Assembly (NCBI RefSeq): GCF_001423245.1
Contig: NZ_LMOH01000026.1
Location: 1 to 64,000 of the forward strand
DNA from: Aureimonas sp. Leaf324
GTDB taxonomy: Bacteria > Pseudomonadota > Alphaproteobacteria > Rhizobiales > Rhizobiaceae
DNA length: 64,000 nt
Reading direction: 5' to 3'
This document shows, in pieces, positions 14,604 to 23,180 of the stretch. The notes below the pieces were generated by a model. The model did not search any database. It was not told the DNA's origin and saw nothing but the letters and a program-made list of their open reading frames with translations. Position 1 is the first letter of the stretch. The number at the start of each line of letters is the position of its first letter. The position numbers and the translations under genes were made by a program.

Positions 14604-15868
14604 GCGAGGCGCTCGAAGGCGCGCGTCATGATATCGGGCCCGCCGAAATTGCCGGACTTCAGCGCCAGCGCGAGCGGTTCGGGCGTGCCGACGCTCTGCG
14701 TCCAGGGCACGCCGGGATCGATCGTCGGGCCGATGCGAAGGTTCGCCACGCCGAGCGCGCTCACCACCGCGCCGGACGTCTCGCCACCGGCGACGAGGAT
14801 CCGGCGCACGCCGCCTGCCTCGACCAGCCGATGGGCGACGGTCGCAAGCGCATGCTCCACGCGCTCGCCCGACTGCGCGACGCCATACCGCTCCTGCACT
14901 GCGCGCAGGCGCTCGGGCGGCATGCTGGCGTGGATCAGCACCGGACCCTCGCTGCCTCGGTCGGCGGCGAACGCCACCAGCGCGTCGATGTGGCCTTGTG
15001 CGTCCGAAAACAGCGCGTCGACGTCGACCGCCATCGCCGGCATGTGCGCCTTGGCGTGCTCGACCTGGCCAAGCGTCGCGCGCGAGCAGCTGCCGGCGAC
15101 GACCAGCGCGCGGCCGCCGACGGGATCGAGCCGGGCGGCGTCGCCGCGTGGCGAGAAGCCCGGAAAGGTCGCGGGGATCGTGAGACCGAGGCCGGAACCG
15201 CCGGTGACGAGCGGAAGGTCGCTCGAGCCCTCGGCGATGGAGACGAGATCGTTGTGGTCGAGCGTATCGCAGACGGCGATGCCGACGCCCTCGCGGCGCA
15301 GCTCCGCGATCCGCGCGCGCACGCCCGCCGCGCCCTTGACCAGCGCATGATGGCTGACGAGGCCGACCGTGCGCCGCGTCTGCGGGGCGAGGACGCGCGG
15401 CAGGAAGGCGTCGCGCATCGGGGTGAGCGGGTGATCCTGCATGCCGCTCTCGTTGAGGAGCACGTCGCCCGCGAAGAGGTAGCCGTTGTAGACGGTGCGG
15501 CGGTTGGCCGGCAGCGAGGGGACGGCGAGCGTGAAGTCCTGCCCGAGCGCGTCGAGGAGCGCATCCGTCACCGGCCCGATATTGCCCTCCGGCGTCGAAT
15601 CGAAGGTCGAGCAGTACTTGAAGAAGAAGCGCACGGCGCCCTCCCCGCGCAGCCACGCCAGCGCTTCCAGCGACTGGCGGACGGCTTGCGTCGGCTCGAC
15701 CGTGCGCGACTTCAGCGAGACGACCACGGCGTCGCATTGCGTGTCGAGCGGCCCGTCCGGCACGCCGATCGTCTGTACGACGCGCATGCCGGCGGAAACG
15801 AGCTGGCTGGCGAGATCGGTCGCGCCGGTGAAATCGTCGGCGATGCAGCCAAGAAGCGGCGGCGCCAT
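14600..15868 (-). CDS. otnK: 3-oxo-tetronate kinase (DUF1537 four-carbon acid sugar kinase)
   Basis: A 422-residue kinase of the four-carbon acid sugar kinase family. The N-terminal substrate motif is IADDFTGATD (residues 9-18), and the C-terminal nucleotide-binding motif is VAGGETSGAVVSALG. It phosphorylates 3-oxo-tetronate at the 4-hydroxyl before decarboxylation by OtnC. Family length is typical. It starts one base after the dehydrogenase stop codon and overlaps otnC by 4 bp, so all four genes are probably made from one message. The DtnK branch (D-threonate) normally has a PdxA-like partner, which is absent here, so OtnK is favoured. Confidence 0.85.
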   Translation of the reverse strand: MAPPLLGCIADDFTGATDLASQLVSAGMRVVQTIGVPDGPLDTQCDAVVVSLKSRTVEPTQAVRQSLEALAWLRGEGAVRFFFKYCSTFDSTPEGNIGPVTDALLDALGQDFTLAVPSLPANRRTVYNGYLFAGDVLLNESGMQDHPLTPMRDAFLPRVLAPQTRRTVGLVSHHALVKGAAGVRARIAELRREGVGIAVCDTLDHNDLVSIAEGSSDLPLVTGGSGLGLTIPATFPGFSPRGDAARLDPVGGRALVVAGSCSRATLGQVEHAKAHMPAMAVDVDALFSDAQGHIDALVAFAADRGSEGPVLIHASMPPERLRAVQERYGVAQSGERVEHALATVAHRLVEAGGVRRILVAGGETSGAVVSALGVANLRIGPTIDPGVPWTQSVGTPEPLALALKSGNFGGPDIMTRAFERLA

Positions 15869-16783
15869 TCAGGCCGGCCCCTTGCCGCCGCGCGACGGCA
15901 GCGCGACGCCGGGGAAGATCTTCACTACGGCCGCGTCGTCCTCGCGCCCGAGGCCCATGGCGGAGGCCTGCGTGAACATCTGCAGCGCCTGCGCCGTCAG
16001 GGGCAGCGGGAACTTGCGCGCATGGGCGCTGCCGTGGACGAGCCCGAGGTCCTTGACGAAGATGTCGACCGCCGAGCGCGGAACGTAGTCGTCGTCGAGG
16101 ATGTGGGGCACCCGGTTCTCGAACATCCAGGAATTGCCGGCGCTCGCGGTGATCACGTCGAAAAGTGCCTTCGGATCGCAGCCGCCCGAAATGCCGTAGG
16201 CCATCGCCTCGGCGGCGGCCGCGATGTGGACGCCCGCCAGAAGCTGGTTCACGAGCTTGACCTGGGAGCCCGCGCCGATCTCGGGCCCGAGATCGAACAC
16301 CCGGGCCGCCACGGCATCGAAGGCAGGCCGGGCCTTCGCGAAGGCCGCCGGGTCGCCGGACGCCATGACCGTGATCTCGCCCGTCGCGGCCTTGGCGGCG
16401 CCGCCCGAGATCGGTCCGTCGATGAAGAGGAGCCCGGTGTCGAGGATCGGCCGGGCCAGCGCGCGCACGGCATCGGGAGCACAGGTCGCACACTGGACGA
16501 CGACCGAGCCGGGCGCCATGGCGCCCACCGCGCCGGCGTCTCCGAGGAGTGCGGCTTCCGCCTGCGCCGCATTGACGACGACGCAGAAGAGGATGTCCGC
16601 CTTCGCGCCGACCTCGGCCGGGGATGCGGCGACATGGCCGCCATTGTCCGCGAAGGCCGCGCCCGCGGCAGGATTGGGATCGAAGCCCCAGGTCTCGATG
16701 CCGGCGCGCACCAGCGACGCGGCGATGCCGAGCCCCATGGAGCCGAGCCCGACGACGCCGGCGCGGATCGGTTGCGTGGTCAT
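15869..16783 (-). CDS. ltnD: L-threonate dehydrogenase (3-hydroxyisobutyrate dehydrogenase family)
   Basis: A 304-residue NAD-dependent beta-hydroxyacid dehydrogenase. The Rossmann loop GLGSMG is at residues 12-17, the substrate loop is DGPISGGAAKAATG and the catalytic lysine lies in KLVNQLLAG. LtnD oxidises L-threonate to 2-oxo-L-threonate as the first step of the route completed by otnI, otnK and otnC. The ATG at 16783 is preceded by GGAGGA; a longer frame to 16843 has no support. It is the first gene of the operon. Other members of the family act on 3-hydroxyisobutyrate or tartronate semialdehyde, so the substrate is assigned by context. Confidence 0.82.
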   Translation of the reverse strand: MTTQPIRAGVVGLGSMGLGIAASLVRAGIETWGFDPNPAAGAAFADNGGHVAASPAEVGAKADILFCVVVNAAQAEAALLGDAGAVGAMAPGSVVVQCATCAPDAVRALARPILDTGLLFIDGPISGGAAKAATGEITVMASGDPAAFAKARPAFDAVAARVFDLGPEIGAGSQVKLVNQLLAGVHIAAAAEAMAYGISGGCDPKALFDVITASAGNSWMFENRVPHILDDDYVPRSAVDIFVKDLGLVHGSAHARKFPLPLTAQALQMFTQASAMGLGREDDAAVVKIFPGVALPSRGGKGPA

Positions 16784-16880
16784 CCCTTGGGTCCTCCTCC
16801 CCTCGAGAAACGAGGCGCCGCCCAAGCGAATCGGTCGACACACTGCCCCGGCAGCTTAAGCCGATCGGTAGGGCTCTGGC

Positions 16881-16905
16881 GAGAGGTCCGGTTTCCGGAC
16901 CTCTC
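16881..16905 (-). terminator. Strong hairpin after the MaoC gene
   Basis: Perfect 11-bp arms GAGAGGTCCGG and CCGGACCTCTC enclose TTT, beginning 10 bp beyond the hydratase stop codon. No T-run follows on the minus strand, so it may end transcription weakly or protect the 3' end. It separates the acyl-CoA dehydrogenase/hydratase unit from ltnD. Confidence 0.55.
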
Positions 16906-16914
16906 ACGGACGCG

Positions 16915-17751
16915 TCAGGCGAACTCGGCCTCCGCCGACATCGCGACCGGCCCGCCGGGGCGCGAGGTCCAGAGCGAGACACCGGCCTCCGCGCGCCGGG
17001 CATGGAGGCGCAGCCCGTCGCCGTCGAAAATCGTCGACAGGCTGCGGAAGCGGAAGCGCCGGGGCGTGCGGCCCGCGATCTCGGCGGCCAGAAGACAGAG
17101 AAGCGTCGCCTGCATCGGACCGTGGACCACGAGGCCCGGATAGTGCTCGACCTCGCGGGCGTAGCGCCGGTCGTAATGGATGCGGTGCCCGTTGAAGGTG
17201 AGCGCGGAGTAGCGGAAGAGAAGCGTCGGCGAGGTCTCGACGTCGCGGATCGTCTCGCCCTCGGGCGCCGGTTCGGCGGCCGGCGGCGCGGGCGCGTCGT
17301 CGCCGCGATAAACGAGGGTCTGCGTCTCGGCGACGCGCGTGTCGTCGCCGGCCCGGATTTCGTGCTCGACCTCGACGAAGCAGAGCGGCCCGGTGCGGCC
17401 GACCTTCGGGGTGACGCCGGCGATGCGCGAGACGCGCGTCACGCGCTCGCCGACCAGCAGCGGCGCATGGAACCGCAGGTCTCCCCCGGCCCACATGCGG
17501 CGCGGCAGCGGCACCGGCGGCAGGAAGGTGCCGAGCTGCGGATGTCCGTCGCGGCCGAGAGCGTCGGGTGGCAAAGCCGGCTGCGCGAGGCACAGATGGA
17601 TCATCGGCGGGGCGGGTGCTCCCTCGGCAGGGGGCGCACCCGGCAGCGCCAGCATCGCGTGGAACTTCGCGGCAAGATCGGGCGTCAGCCAGTCCTCGCG
17701 CCGCTCCTCCCGCCCGATCCACGCGCGCAGATGATCGAGATCGCCGGGCAT
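16915..17751 (-). CDS. MaoC-like hydratase (itaconyl-/mesaconyl-CoA hydratase type)
   Basis: A 278-residue double-hotdog hydratase with an N-terminal FAS1-like dehydratase part and a C-terminal MaoC part. The C-terminal hydratase signature is FNGHRIHYDRRYA, with D and H as candidate catalytic residues, followed by GLVVHGPMQATLL. Proteins of this build include itaconyl-CoA hydratase (Ich) and mesaconyl-C4-CoA hydratase. The start overlaps the stop of the acyl-CoA dehydrogenase gene by one base (TGATG). With the CoA-transferase and CitE-like lyase on the other side of the threonate operon, it would give a complete Ict-Ich-Ccl itaconate route. That link is an inference from gene content. Confidence 0.72.
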   Translation of the reverse strand: MPGDLDHLRAWIGREERREDWLTPDLAAKFHAMLALPGAPPAEGAPAPPMIHLCLAQPALPPDALGRDGHPQLGTFLPPVPLPRRMWAGGDLRFHAPLLVGERVTRVSRIAGVTPKVGRTGPLCFVEVEHEIRAGDDTRVAETQTLVYRGDDAPAPPAAEPAPEGETIRDVETSPTLLFRYSALTFNGHRIHYDRRYAREVEHYPGLVVHGPMQATLLCLLAAEIAGRTPRRFRFRSLSTIFDGDGLRLHARRAEAGVSLWTSRPGGPVAMSAEAEFA

Positions 17752-18917
17752 CAGAACGACCGCGGCAGGTCGAGCATGTGCTCGGCGACATAGGAGAGGA
17801 TGAGGTTGGTCGAGATCGGGGCAACCTGATAGAGCCGCGTCTCGCGGAACTTGCGCTCCACGTCGTATTCCGCCGCAAAGCCGAAGCCGCCATGGAACTG
17901 GATGCACGCGTTGGCCGCCTCCCAGCTGGCCTTGGCTGCCAGGTATTTCGCCATGTTGGCCTCGGCCCCGCACGGCCGGCCGGCGTCGTAGAGCCGGCAG
18001 GCCTCGTACCGCATGAGGTCGGCCGCCTTCAGCTCGATGAAGCTTTCGGCGATCGGGAACTGGACGCCCTGGTTCTGGCCGATCGGGCGACCGAACACGA
18101 CGCGCTCCTTGGCATAGGCCGTGACCTTGTCGACGAACCAGTAGCCGTCGCCGATGCACTCGGCGGCGATCAGCGCGCGCTCGGCGTTGAGCCCGGTCAG
18201 GATGTAGCGGAAGCCCTGGCCCTCCTCGCCGATCAGGTTCTCGGCGGGAATCTCGAGATCGTCGAAGAAGAGCTCGTTGGTCTCGTGGTTGACCATGTTG
18301 CGGATCGGCTGGACGGCGAGACCTCGCCCGATCGCCTCGCGCAGATCGACGAGGAAGATCGACAGGCCGTCCGACTTCTTCGCGACCCGGTCGATCGGCG
18401 TGGTGCGCGCGAGGAGAATCATCAGGTCGGAATGCTGCACACGGCTGATCCAGACCTTCTGGCCGTTGATCATCCAGCGATCGCCCCGGCGGACGGCGGT
18501 GGTCTTGATCTTCGTCGTGTCGGTGCCGGCGGTCGGCTCGGTGACGCCCATCGACTGAAGCCGCAGCTCGCCGCTCGCGATCTTCGGCAGATAGGTGCGG
18601 CGCTGCTCATCCGACCCGTGCCGCACCAGCGTCGTCATGTTGTACATCTGGCCGTGGCAGGCGCCGGAATTGCCGCCCGAACGGTTGATCTCCTCCATGA
18701 TGACGGAAGCCTCCGTCAGCCCGAGGCCGGAGCCGCCGTATTCCTCCGGGATCAGCGCGGCCAGCCAGCCGGCCTCCGTCAGCGCCTCGACGAAGGCTTC
18801 CGGATAGGCGCGCGCCTCGTCCACCTTGCGGTGGTACTCCGGCGGGAACGCGGCACAGAGAGCGCGTACCGCCTCGCGGATGTCGCCGTGCGGGTCGGGG
18901 GTCGACAGGGTGTCCAT
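17751..18917 (-). CDS. Acyl-CoA dehydrogenase family protein
   Basis: A 388-residue flavoprotein with the three acyl-CoA dehydrogenase domains. Recognisable marks are IPEEYGGSGLGLTEAS, MGVTEPTAGTDTTKIKTTA (FAD/substrate loop), INGQKVWIS, FGRPIGQNQGVQF and FHGGFGFAAEYDVERKFRE near the C-terminus. ATG 18917 is chosen because GGAG sits 6 bp upstream; the frame could open at 18944. It is translationally linked to the MaoC hydratase, so the pair probably acts on one CoA ester, perhaps a methylsuccinyl- or branched C5-CoA in this setting. The substrate cannot be read from the sequence. Confidence 0.82.
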   Translation of the reverse strand: MDTLSTPDPHGDIREAVRALCAAFPPEYHRKVDEARAYPEAFVEALTEAGWLAALIPEEYGGSGLGLTEASVIMEEINRSGGNSGACHGQMYNMTTLVRHGSDEQRRTYLPKIASGELRLQSMGVTEPTAGTDTTKIKTTAVRRGDRWMINGQKVWISRVQHSDLMILLARTTPIDRVAKKSDGLSIFLVDLREAIGRGLAVQPIRNMVNHETNELFFDDLEIPAENLIGEEGQGFRYILTGLNAERALIAAECIGDGYWFVDKVTAYAKERVVFGRPIGQNQGVQFPIAESFIELKAADLMRYEACRLYDAGRPCGAEANMAKYLAAKASWEAANACIQFHGGFGFAAEYDVERKFRETRLYQVAPISTNLILSYVAEHMLDLPRSF

Positions 18918-19037
18918 GGGCGCTCCGTCGTGAGGATCACCCATTTATGTCGGGCGCAGCGCCCCCTTTGGCAAAGAGGGATCGCGCCTGACGGCCATAG
19001 GCCGAAGCGATGGCCGCACGGCCGAGCCGTGGCGTGC

Positions 19038-20351
19038 CTAGTCCAGGCTCCTGCCGCGCGGCTCGACGTCGACCATGCGGATCGCCGCGGCCGCGAGGAT
19101 CAGGAACCCGGAGAGGAGCCCAAGCGCCCCCGTGAAGTTCGCCGCCATCAGCGGCGCGACGATCGAGGGCGCGAGCAGTCCGCCGAACCGCGCCATGGCG
19201 CCGGCCGTGCCCATGCCGGTCGCCCGCAGCGACGTCGGATAGATTTCCGGCGTGAAGGCGTAGATCGCGCCCCAAGTGCCGAGCAGCGCGAAGGACAGGA
19301 GCAGCGTCGAGCCGACGACGAGCGCCGGGGCCGCCCCGAGACTGAACAGCATCGAGCCGGCGGCGCTCAGAAGCAGAAAGCCGATCAGCGTCGGCCGCCG
19401 GCCCCAGCGCTCCACGCCGTAGGCGGCGAGCGCGTAACCGGGGAGCTGGACCAGGGCGATCAGAACCAGGAATTCCGGCCCGCGCAGGAAACCGAAGCCC
19501 TCGCCCGCCAGCCGCACGGGCAGGTAGACGAAGACGCCGTAGTAGGAGATCGAAACCAGCGCCCAGGCCGCCAGCACCAAGACGGTGCGCCGGCGCAGCG
19601 CCGCCGAGAACAGGTCGGAGATCGGGGCCTTCGCGCGCGTCTCCGGCTCGAGCACGCCGATCGTCACCCGCGAGCCGTTGATGTCGGCGACCCGCTGGAG
19701 CACGCGGCGGGCCTCCTCGCCGCGACCCGATCTGGCGAGATAGACCGGCGTTTCCGGCACGAAGAAGCGCAAGGCCAAGCCGATCAGGGCGGGCAGGCCG
19801 GTGCACAGGAAGATCGTGCGCCAGGCCTCGCCCCCGAGGCTTCCGGCATAGAGGGAAACGAGGGCGAGGAGAATGGTGCCGACGGCCCAGAAGGACTCCA
19901 GAAGCACCAGCCACCGGCCGCGCCGGTCGGACGGCAGGAACTCGGCCAGCATCGTGTAGTCCACCGGCAGCGTGCCGCCGACGCCGACCCCGGTCAGGAA
20001 GCGCAGCACGAGGAGCCAGGCGAAATCCGGCGCGAAGGCGGAGGCGATGCCGAACACGGCGTCGATCAGGACCGAGGCGATCAGCACCGGGCGGCGGCCG
20101 AAACGATCCGCCAGCCGTCCGAAGACGAAGGCGCCGACCAGCATGCCGACGAAGAACAGCGTCCCGGTCTGCAGGGCCTGCGGCACACCGAGGCCGAAGC
20201 TTGCGGCGATCGACGGCGCAGTGAAGCCGATCGCCAGCACCTGCATAGCGTCGGCGGCCCAGACGAGGCCGAACACGCCGAACAGTCGAAACTGGAAGCG
20301 CCCGAGACCGGCTGCGCGCAGTCCCTCGTCGACGGTGATGGTGCCCGGCAT
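19038..20351 (-). CDS. MFS transporter (sugar/acid family)
   Basis: A 437-residue inner-membrane transporter with about twelve hydrophobic segments. The MFS signature GRLADRFGRRPVL lies between segments 2 and 3, with a second copy, YGVERWGRRPTLIG, in the C-terminal half, and PETPVYLARSGR ends the first half, as in the sugar-porter and aromatic-acid/H+ symporter groups. ATG 20351 is chosen over an upstream extension that is arginine-rich and not membrane-like. The gene is 120 bp upstream of the acyl-CoA dehydrogenase on the same strand, so uptake of one of the acids degraded by the neighbouring enzymes is plausible. Specificity is unknown. Confidence 0.82.
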   Translation of the reverse strand: MPGTITVDEGLRAAGLGRFQFRLFGVFGLVWAADAMQVLAIGFTAPSIAASFGLGVPQALQTGTLFFVGMLVGAFVFGRLADRFGRRPVLIASVLIDAVFGIASAFAPDFAWLLVLRFLTGVGVGGTLPVDYTMLAEFLPSDRRGRWLVLLESFWAVGTILLALVSLYAGSLGGEAWRTIFLCTGLPALIGLALRFFVPETPVYLARSGRGEEARRVLQRVADINGSRVTIGVLEPETRAKAPISDLFSAALRRRTVLVLAAWALVSISYYGVFVYLPVRLAGEGFGFLRGPEFLVLIALVQLPGYALAAYGVERWGRRPTLIGFLLLSAAGSMLFSLGAAPALVVGSTLLLSFALLGTWGAIYAFTPEIYPTSLRATGMGTAGAMARFGGLLAPSIVAPLMAANFTGALGLLSGFLILAAAAIRMVDVEPRGRSLD

Positions 20352-20554
20352 GCGCTTCAGTCCCCCCGGCTCGACGATGCGCGCGGGCCGGCGCCGCCTT
20401 GGCGGCCGTCCCCTCCCGCAACGCGCGGGCCAGGCGAGGTTGTCGCCCGGCCCCGACCGCATCGGCAACCGCCAGGGGCGGCGATCGCGACGGCTGCGGG
20501 ACGTTATGCACAGGCCCGCTCGATATGTCCGACGAGTTGCCCCGGCCTCCGGCC

Positions 20555-21133
20555 TCAGCAGCGCGCGAGCTGGGCGGCGTAGCGGCGGGCCATGTCCTGC
20601 GCCCGCTTGGCGCCGCGCAGCGCCTCCGGTCGGCTGCGCCAGACGCCCCGCTCGTAGCCCGCGTGGCCCGAATGATAGGCGAGGTAGAGGCGGTAGGCGT
20701 CGCCCTTGTCGATGCCGAGCCGGCGCGCGCTGTCGGCATGGTACCAGCCGATGAAACGCACGGCGTCGCTAAAGTCGTTGCGGCTGTCGGCGTGGCGGCC
20801 CGTGCGGCGCTGGTAGTCGTCCCAGGTGCCGTCGAGCACCTGCGCATAGCCGTAGGCGGTCGAGATGCGCTTGCCGGGAATGAAGCCGAGGATCCAGCGG
20901 CGCGGCGGTCGGGCGCGCGCCTCGAAGTTGGATTCCGCCTGGATCGTCGCCATCAGAACGTGAACCGGCACGCCGAACTCGGCGGACGCGCGGCGGGCGT
21001 CGGCGCGCCAGTCCGACAGGAGCCCGTCGCGCTGGCTGAAGATGGCGCAGGCATTGCCGGTGCTCTTGGGCGCCGAGGCGCAGCCGGCGAGCGCCAGGAC
21101 GGCCAGAAGGCTCGGGATCGCTATGAAACGCAT
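20555..21133 (-). CDS. Lytic transglycosylase-like (SLT domain) lipoprotein
   Basis: A 192-residue secreted lipoprotein. The signal peptide ends with a lipobox LAGC, placing the lipidated cysteine at residue 18. The SLT-type lysozyme fold follows: a glutamate in TIQAESNFEARARPP is the probable catalytic acid, then STAYGYAQVLDGTWDDYQR and a tyrosine-rich LYLAYHSGHAGYERG. Such enzymes cleave the glycan of peptidoglycan with formation of the anhydro sugar. The gene stands alone between the MFS transporter and an SDR. Activity is inferred from the fold; the protein is shorter than housekeeping Slt or MltB enzymes. Confidence 0.75.
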   Translation of the reverse strand: MRFIAIPSLLAVLALAGCASAPKSTGNACAIFSQRDGLLSDWRADARRASAEFGVPVHVLMATIQAESNFEARARPPRRWILGFIPGKRISTAYGYAQVLDGTWDDYQRRTGRHADSRNDFSDAVRFIGWYHADSARRLGIDKGDAYRLYLAYHSGHAGYERGVWRSRPEALRGAKRAQDMARRYAAQLARC

Positions 21134-21235
21134 GGGCGTCCCCCTTTCGCGGGGGACGCTAGGAGGCCCGACTTAATGGAGCGTTATCCCTGACCAGCCC
21201 TTACCCTGCCATTCACAATGGGAACGATGCGGGCG

Positions 21236-22000
21236 TCAGCGCAGCGGCGGCTGGCCGTTCGAGGCCGACAGCCCGCCATCCACCGGCAGGTTGACGCCCG
21301 TGATGTAGCGGGCGTCTTCGCTGGCGAGGAAGGCGATGGCCCCGGAAATGTCGTCCGGCTGCGCGCCCCGCCCCATCGGGATCCGGGCCTCGAACTCAGC
21401 GATGAGATCGGGCTGGTCCTGCATGCCGGCGGTAAGGCCGGTATAGGTCAGCGACGGATTGACGGCGTTGACGCGCACGCCGTGCTTCGCCTCGTCGAGG
21501 CTGAGCGCGCGGGTGAAGTTCGTCACCGCGCCCTTGGCCGCGCAGTAGAAGCTGTGGTTCCAGTCGCCGCCGAGGCCCGAGACCGACGAGACGTTGACGA
21601 TCGCCCCGCGCGAGGCGCGCAAGGCGGCGATCGCCGCGCGGCTCATCTGGACGACCCCGTAGAGATCGCTCTCGATCACCGTGGTGAAGGCGGAGAAGTC
21701 GCCCTCGTCGAGCTTGCCGAGATGATCGACGCCCGCATTGTTGACGAGGACGTCGATGCGCCCGAAAGCCTTGGTCGCGTGCGCCACCAGCGCCCCGCAG
21801 TCCGCCATCCGGGACACGTCGCCGGCCAGCGTCTCGACACGCGCGTCCGAAAGGCTCGCTGCGACCTTCGACAATCCCTCGGCGTCGCGGTCATTGAGGA
21901 CAAGCGTCGCCCCTTCCGAGGCGAAGCGCCGGGCGGCGCCCTCCCCGATGCCCGATGCGGCGCCCGTGATGATGACGACCTTGTCCGTGAAACGTGCCAT
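21236..22000 (-). CDS. Short-chain dehydrogenase/reductase (SDR)
   Basis: A 254-residue classical SDR with cofactor loop TGAASGIG, structural NNAG, and the catalytic set SSVSG...FYCAAKGA (Ser, Tyr, Lys). The aspartate in LVLNDRDAEG points to NAD. The C-terminal YITGVNLPVDGGLSASNG is characteristic of the family. ATG 22000 is taken as the start; the reading frame continues upstream to 22387 without homology. No good ribosome-binding site is visible. It is divergent from the small DUF1127 gene and not part of an obvious pathway cluster; the substrate is unknown. Confidence 0.78.
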   Translation of the reverse strand: MARFTDKVVIITGAASGIGEGAARRFASEGATLVLNDRDAEGLSKVAASLSDARVETLAGDVSRMADCGALVAHATKAFGRIDVLVNNAGVDHLGKLDEGDFSAFTTVIESDLYGVVQMSRAAIAALRASRGAIVNVSSVSGLGGDWNHSFYCAAKGAVTNFTRALSLDEAKHGVRVNAVNPSLTYTGLTAGMQDQPDLIAEFEARIPMGRGAQPDDISGAIAFLASEDARYITGVNLPVDGGLSASNGQPPLR

Positions 22001-22274
22001 GTCGATGCGTTGCTTTTCGTTGGCCGGGGCGGCCCGTCGCCGCCGCACTCGATGCAGCGGAGAAGCCCGCAGGACCGGCGTCGGTTGCATCCGCGGCCAA
22101 ACCCCGCACCGGGTGCAAGGCTGCCTTGCACGGGCGAGATAGCGAGCGCCTGCATGGCTGTTCTGCGGACTTTGCGCTCCTTTCCGGCGAGGCACGCGAC
22201 TATGTTCCGGGTGTCGAAAGAAACGAGAGACGCGGCCACCATCGACGAGAGGCCGCAAAGAAAGGGACCATCCC

Positions 22275-22418
22275 ATGCGCTTCGCCAATGCCCTCCGCTC
22301 CTTCCGCAAGGCTCGCGAAACCGCCAACGAGTTGAATAGGCTGTCCAACCGCGAGCTCGCCGATCTCGGCATCTCGCGCTCCGACATCCCGGCGCTGGCC
22401 CGTCAGGCCAGCCGCTAA
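22275..22418 (+). CDS. DUF1127 small protein
   Basis: A 47-residue basic protein. The core ELNRLSNRELADLGISRSDI is the DUF1127 signature, preceded by an amphipathic N-terminal helix MRFANALRSFRKARE. DUF1127 proteins of rhizobia and relatives include small RNA-binding or phosphate- and metabolism-linked regulators; no function can be assigned here. AAAGGGA lies 8-9 bp before the ATG. A 12-bp terminator hairpin is found about 90 bp downstream. Confidence 0.82.
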   Translation: MRFANALRSFRKARETANELNRLSNRELADLGISRSDIPALARQASR

Positions 22419-22991
22419 CGAGATCCAAGGTTTCGCGTCGGCCACTCTCCTCCCAACGGCCGAAGCGGATCGAAGCCCGCGTTCCTCCCACGCTGGCTTT
22501 ACCCATGACGCCCTGCCGGTCCTCCCCCGGCAGGGCGTTCTGCGTTTGGGAGCCGCATGCCGGCGCGCGGACGTGCTCGGCGCCTCGTCTGCGGGACCGG
22601 AACCCGCAGCCAGCCGCGAACGACACTCGGGCCGACAAGGCGCCTGCCGCGACGGCCTCGAGGTTCCAGCCGTCGCCTCGAACGCCCTGACGCATCGGTC
22701 CTTCGCTGCGATGCGGGCTCGGGCATCTTGGCCGTTGCGGGGCTGCGGGGGTCATTCACCGGCGACAGGCTGCTGCAGGCGAGCCCATCCCGCTTGTCGT
22801 TCCGGCCTTGCCGGGGCGGGCTCGACCCGGCGCACCAGGCTTGCGTGGGACGTCCCGACACGGTCGACGATGGGATGGGGTTCCGCGAACGGGCAGCGCC
22901 CTGGGCGCCGACGGTGGCGTCCAGGGCGATCCTTCAGCGCCTTGGCAACTCGATCCGCGGGAAAAGCCGGCCGCGGCTTCGGCCTTTCGCC
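22419..22991. other. Intergenic gap between convergent small genes
   Basis: Apart from the terminator hairpin at 22508-22538 I see no gene, RNA or repeat that I can support. Several open frames cross the gap on both strands, but all are arginine- and proline-rich and look like by-products of high G+C. Confidence 0.4.
22508..22538 (+). terminator. Intrinsic terminator-like hairpin after the DUF1127 gene
   Basis: The arms ACGCCCTGCCGG (22508-22519) and CCGGCAGGGCGT (22527-22538) pair perfectly over 12 bp with a 7-nt loop, followed by TCTGCGTTT. It lies in the gap between convergent small genes and could serve both directions. Confidence 0.65.
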
Positions 22992-23180
22992 TCAGTCCAC
23001 CGGCAGGGCGGCCGACTGGAGGCCGATGAGGAGATCGCGGATCGCCGCCGGCTGAACGGTCAGCGCGACCGCGTCGCCGGAGCCCGTCAGGCCGAACACG
23101 GCGATCGTTCCGTCCTCGTGCGGCTCGACCCGCTCGACCCGGGCCAGGGTGACGCTCCTGAAGCGACGATCCTTCACCAT
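22992..23180 (-). CDS. Hypothetical 62-residue protein
   Basis: The ATG at 23180 has a strong GGGGGAG 5-6 bp upstream, which argues for a real gene; the longer frame to 23234 is unlikely. The protein begins MVKDRRFRSVTLARVERVEP and has a beta-rich middle (GTIAVFGLTGSGDAVALTV), then a short helix ending LLIGLQSAALPVD. It looks like a small single-domain cytoplasmic protein. It lies 100 bp upstream of the chemoreceptor gene on the same strand... more exactly downstream of it, after that gene's stop at 23280. No family is recognised. Confidence 0.5.
   Translation of the reverse strand: MVKDRRFRSVTLARVERVEPHEDGTIAVFGLTGSGDAVALTVQPAAIRDLLIGLQSAALPVD

Noticed and set aside
16784-16880. Operator in the ltnD upstream region from repeated ATCGGT
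   Set aside because: The repeats are six bases long and not symmetrically placed, so they are no better than chance.
13953-17003. Very long minus-strand frame of about 1000 codons
   Set aside because: Only its last 217 codons are the real otnC gene; the rest is arginine-rich shadow of otnK and ltnD.
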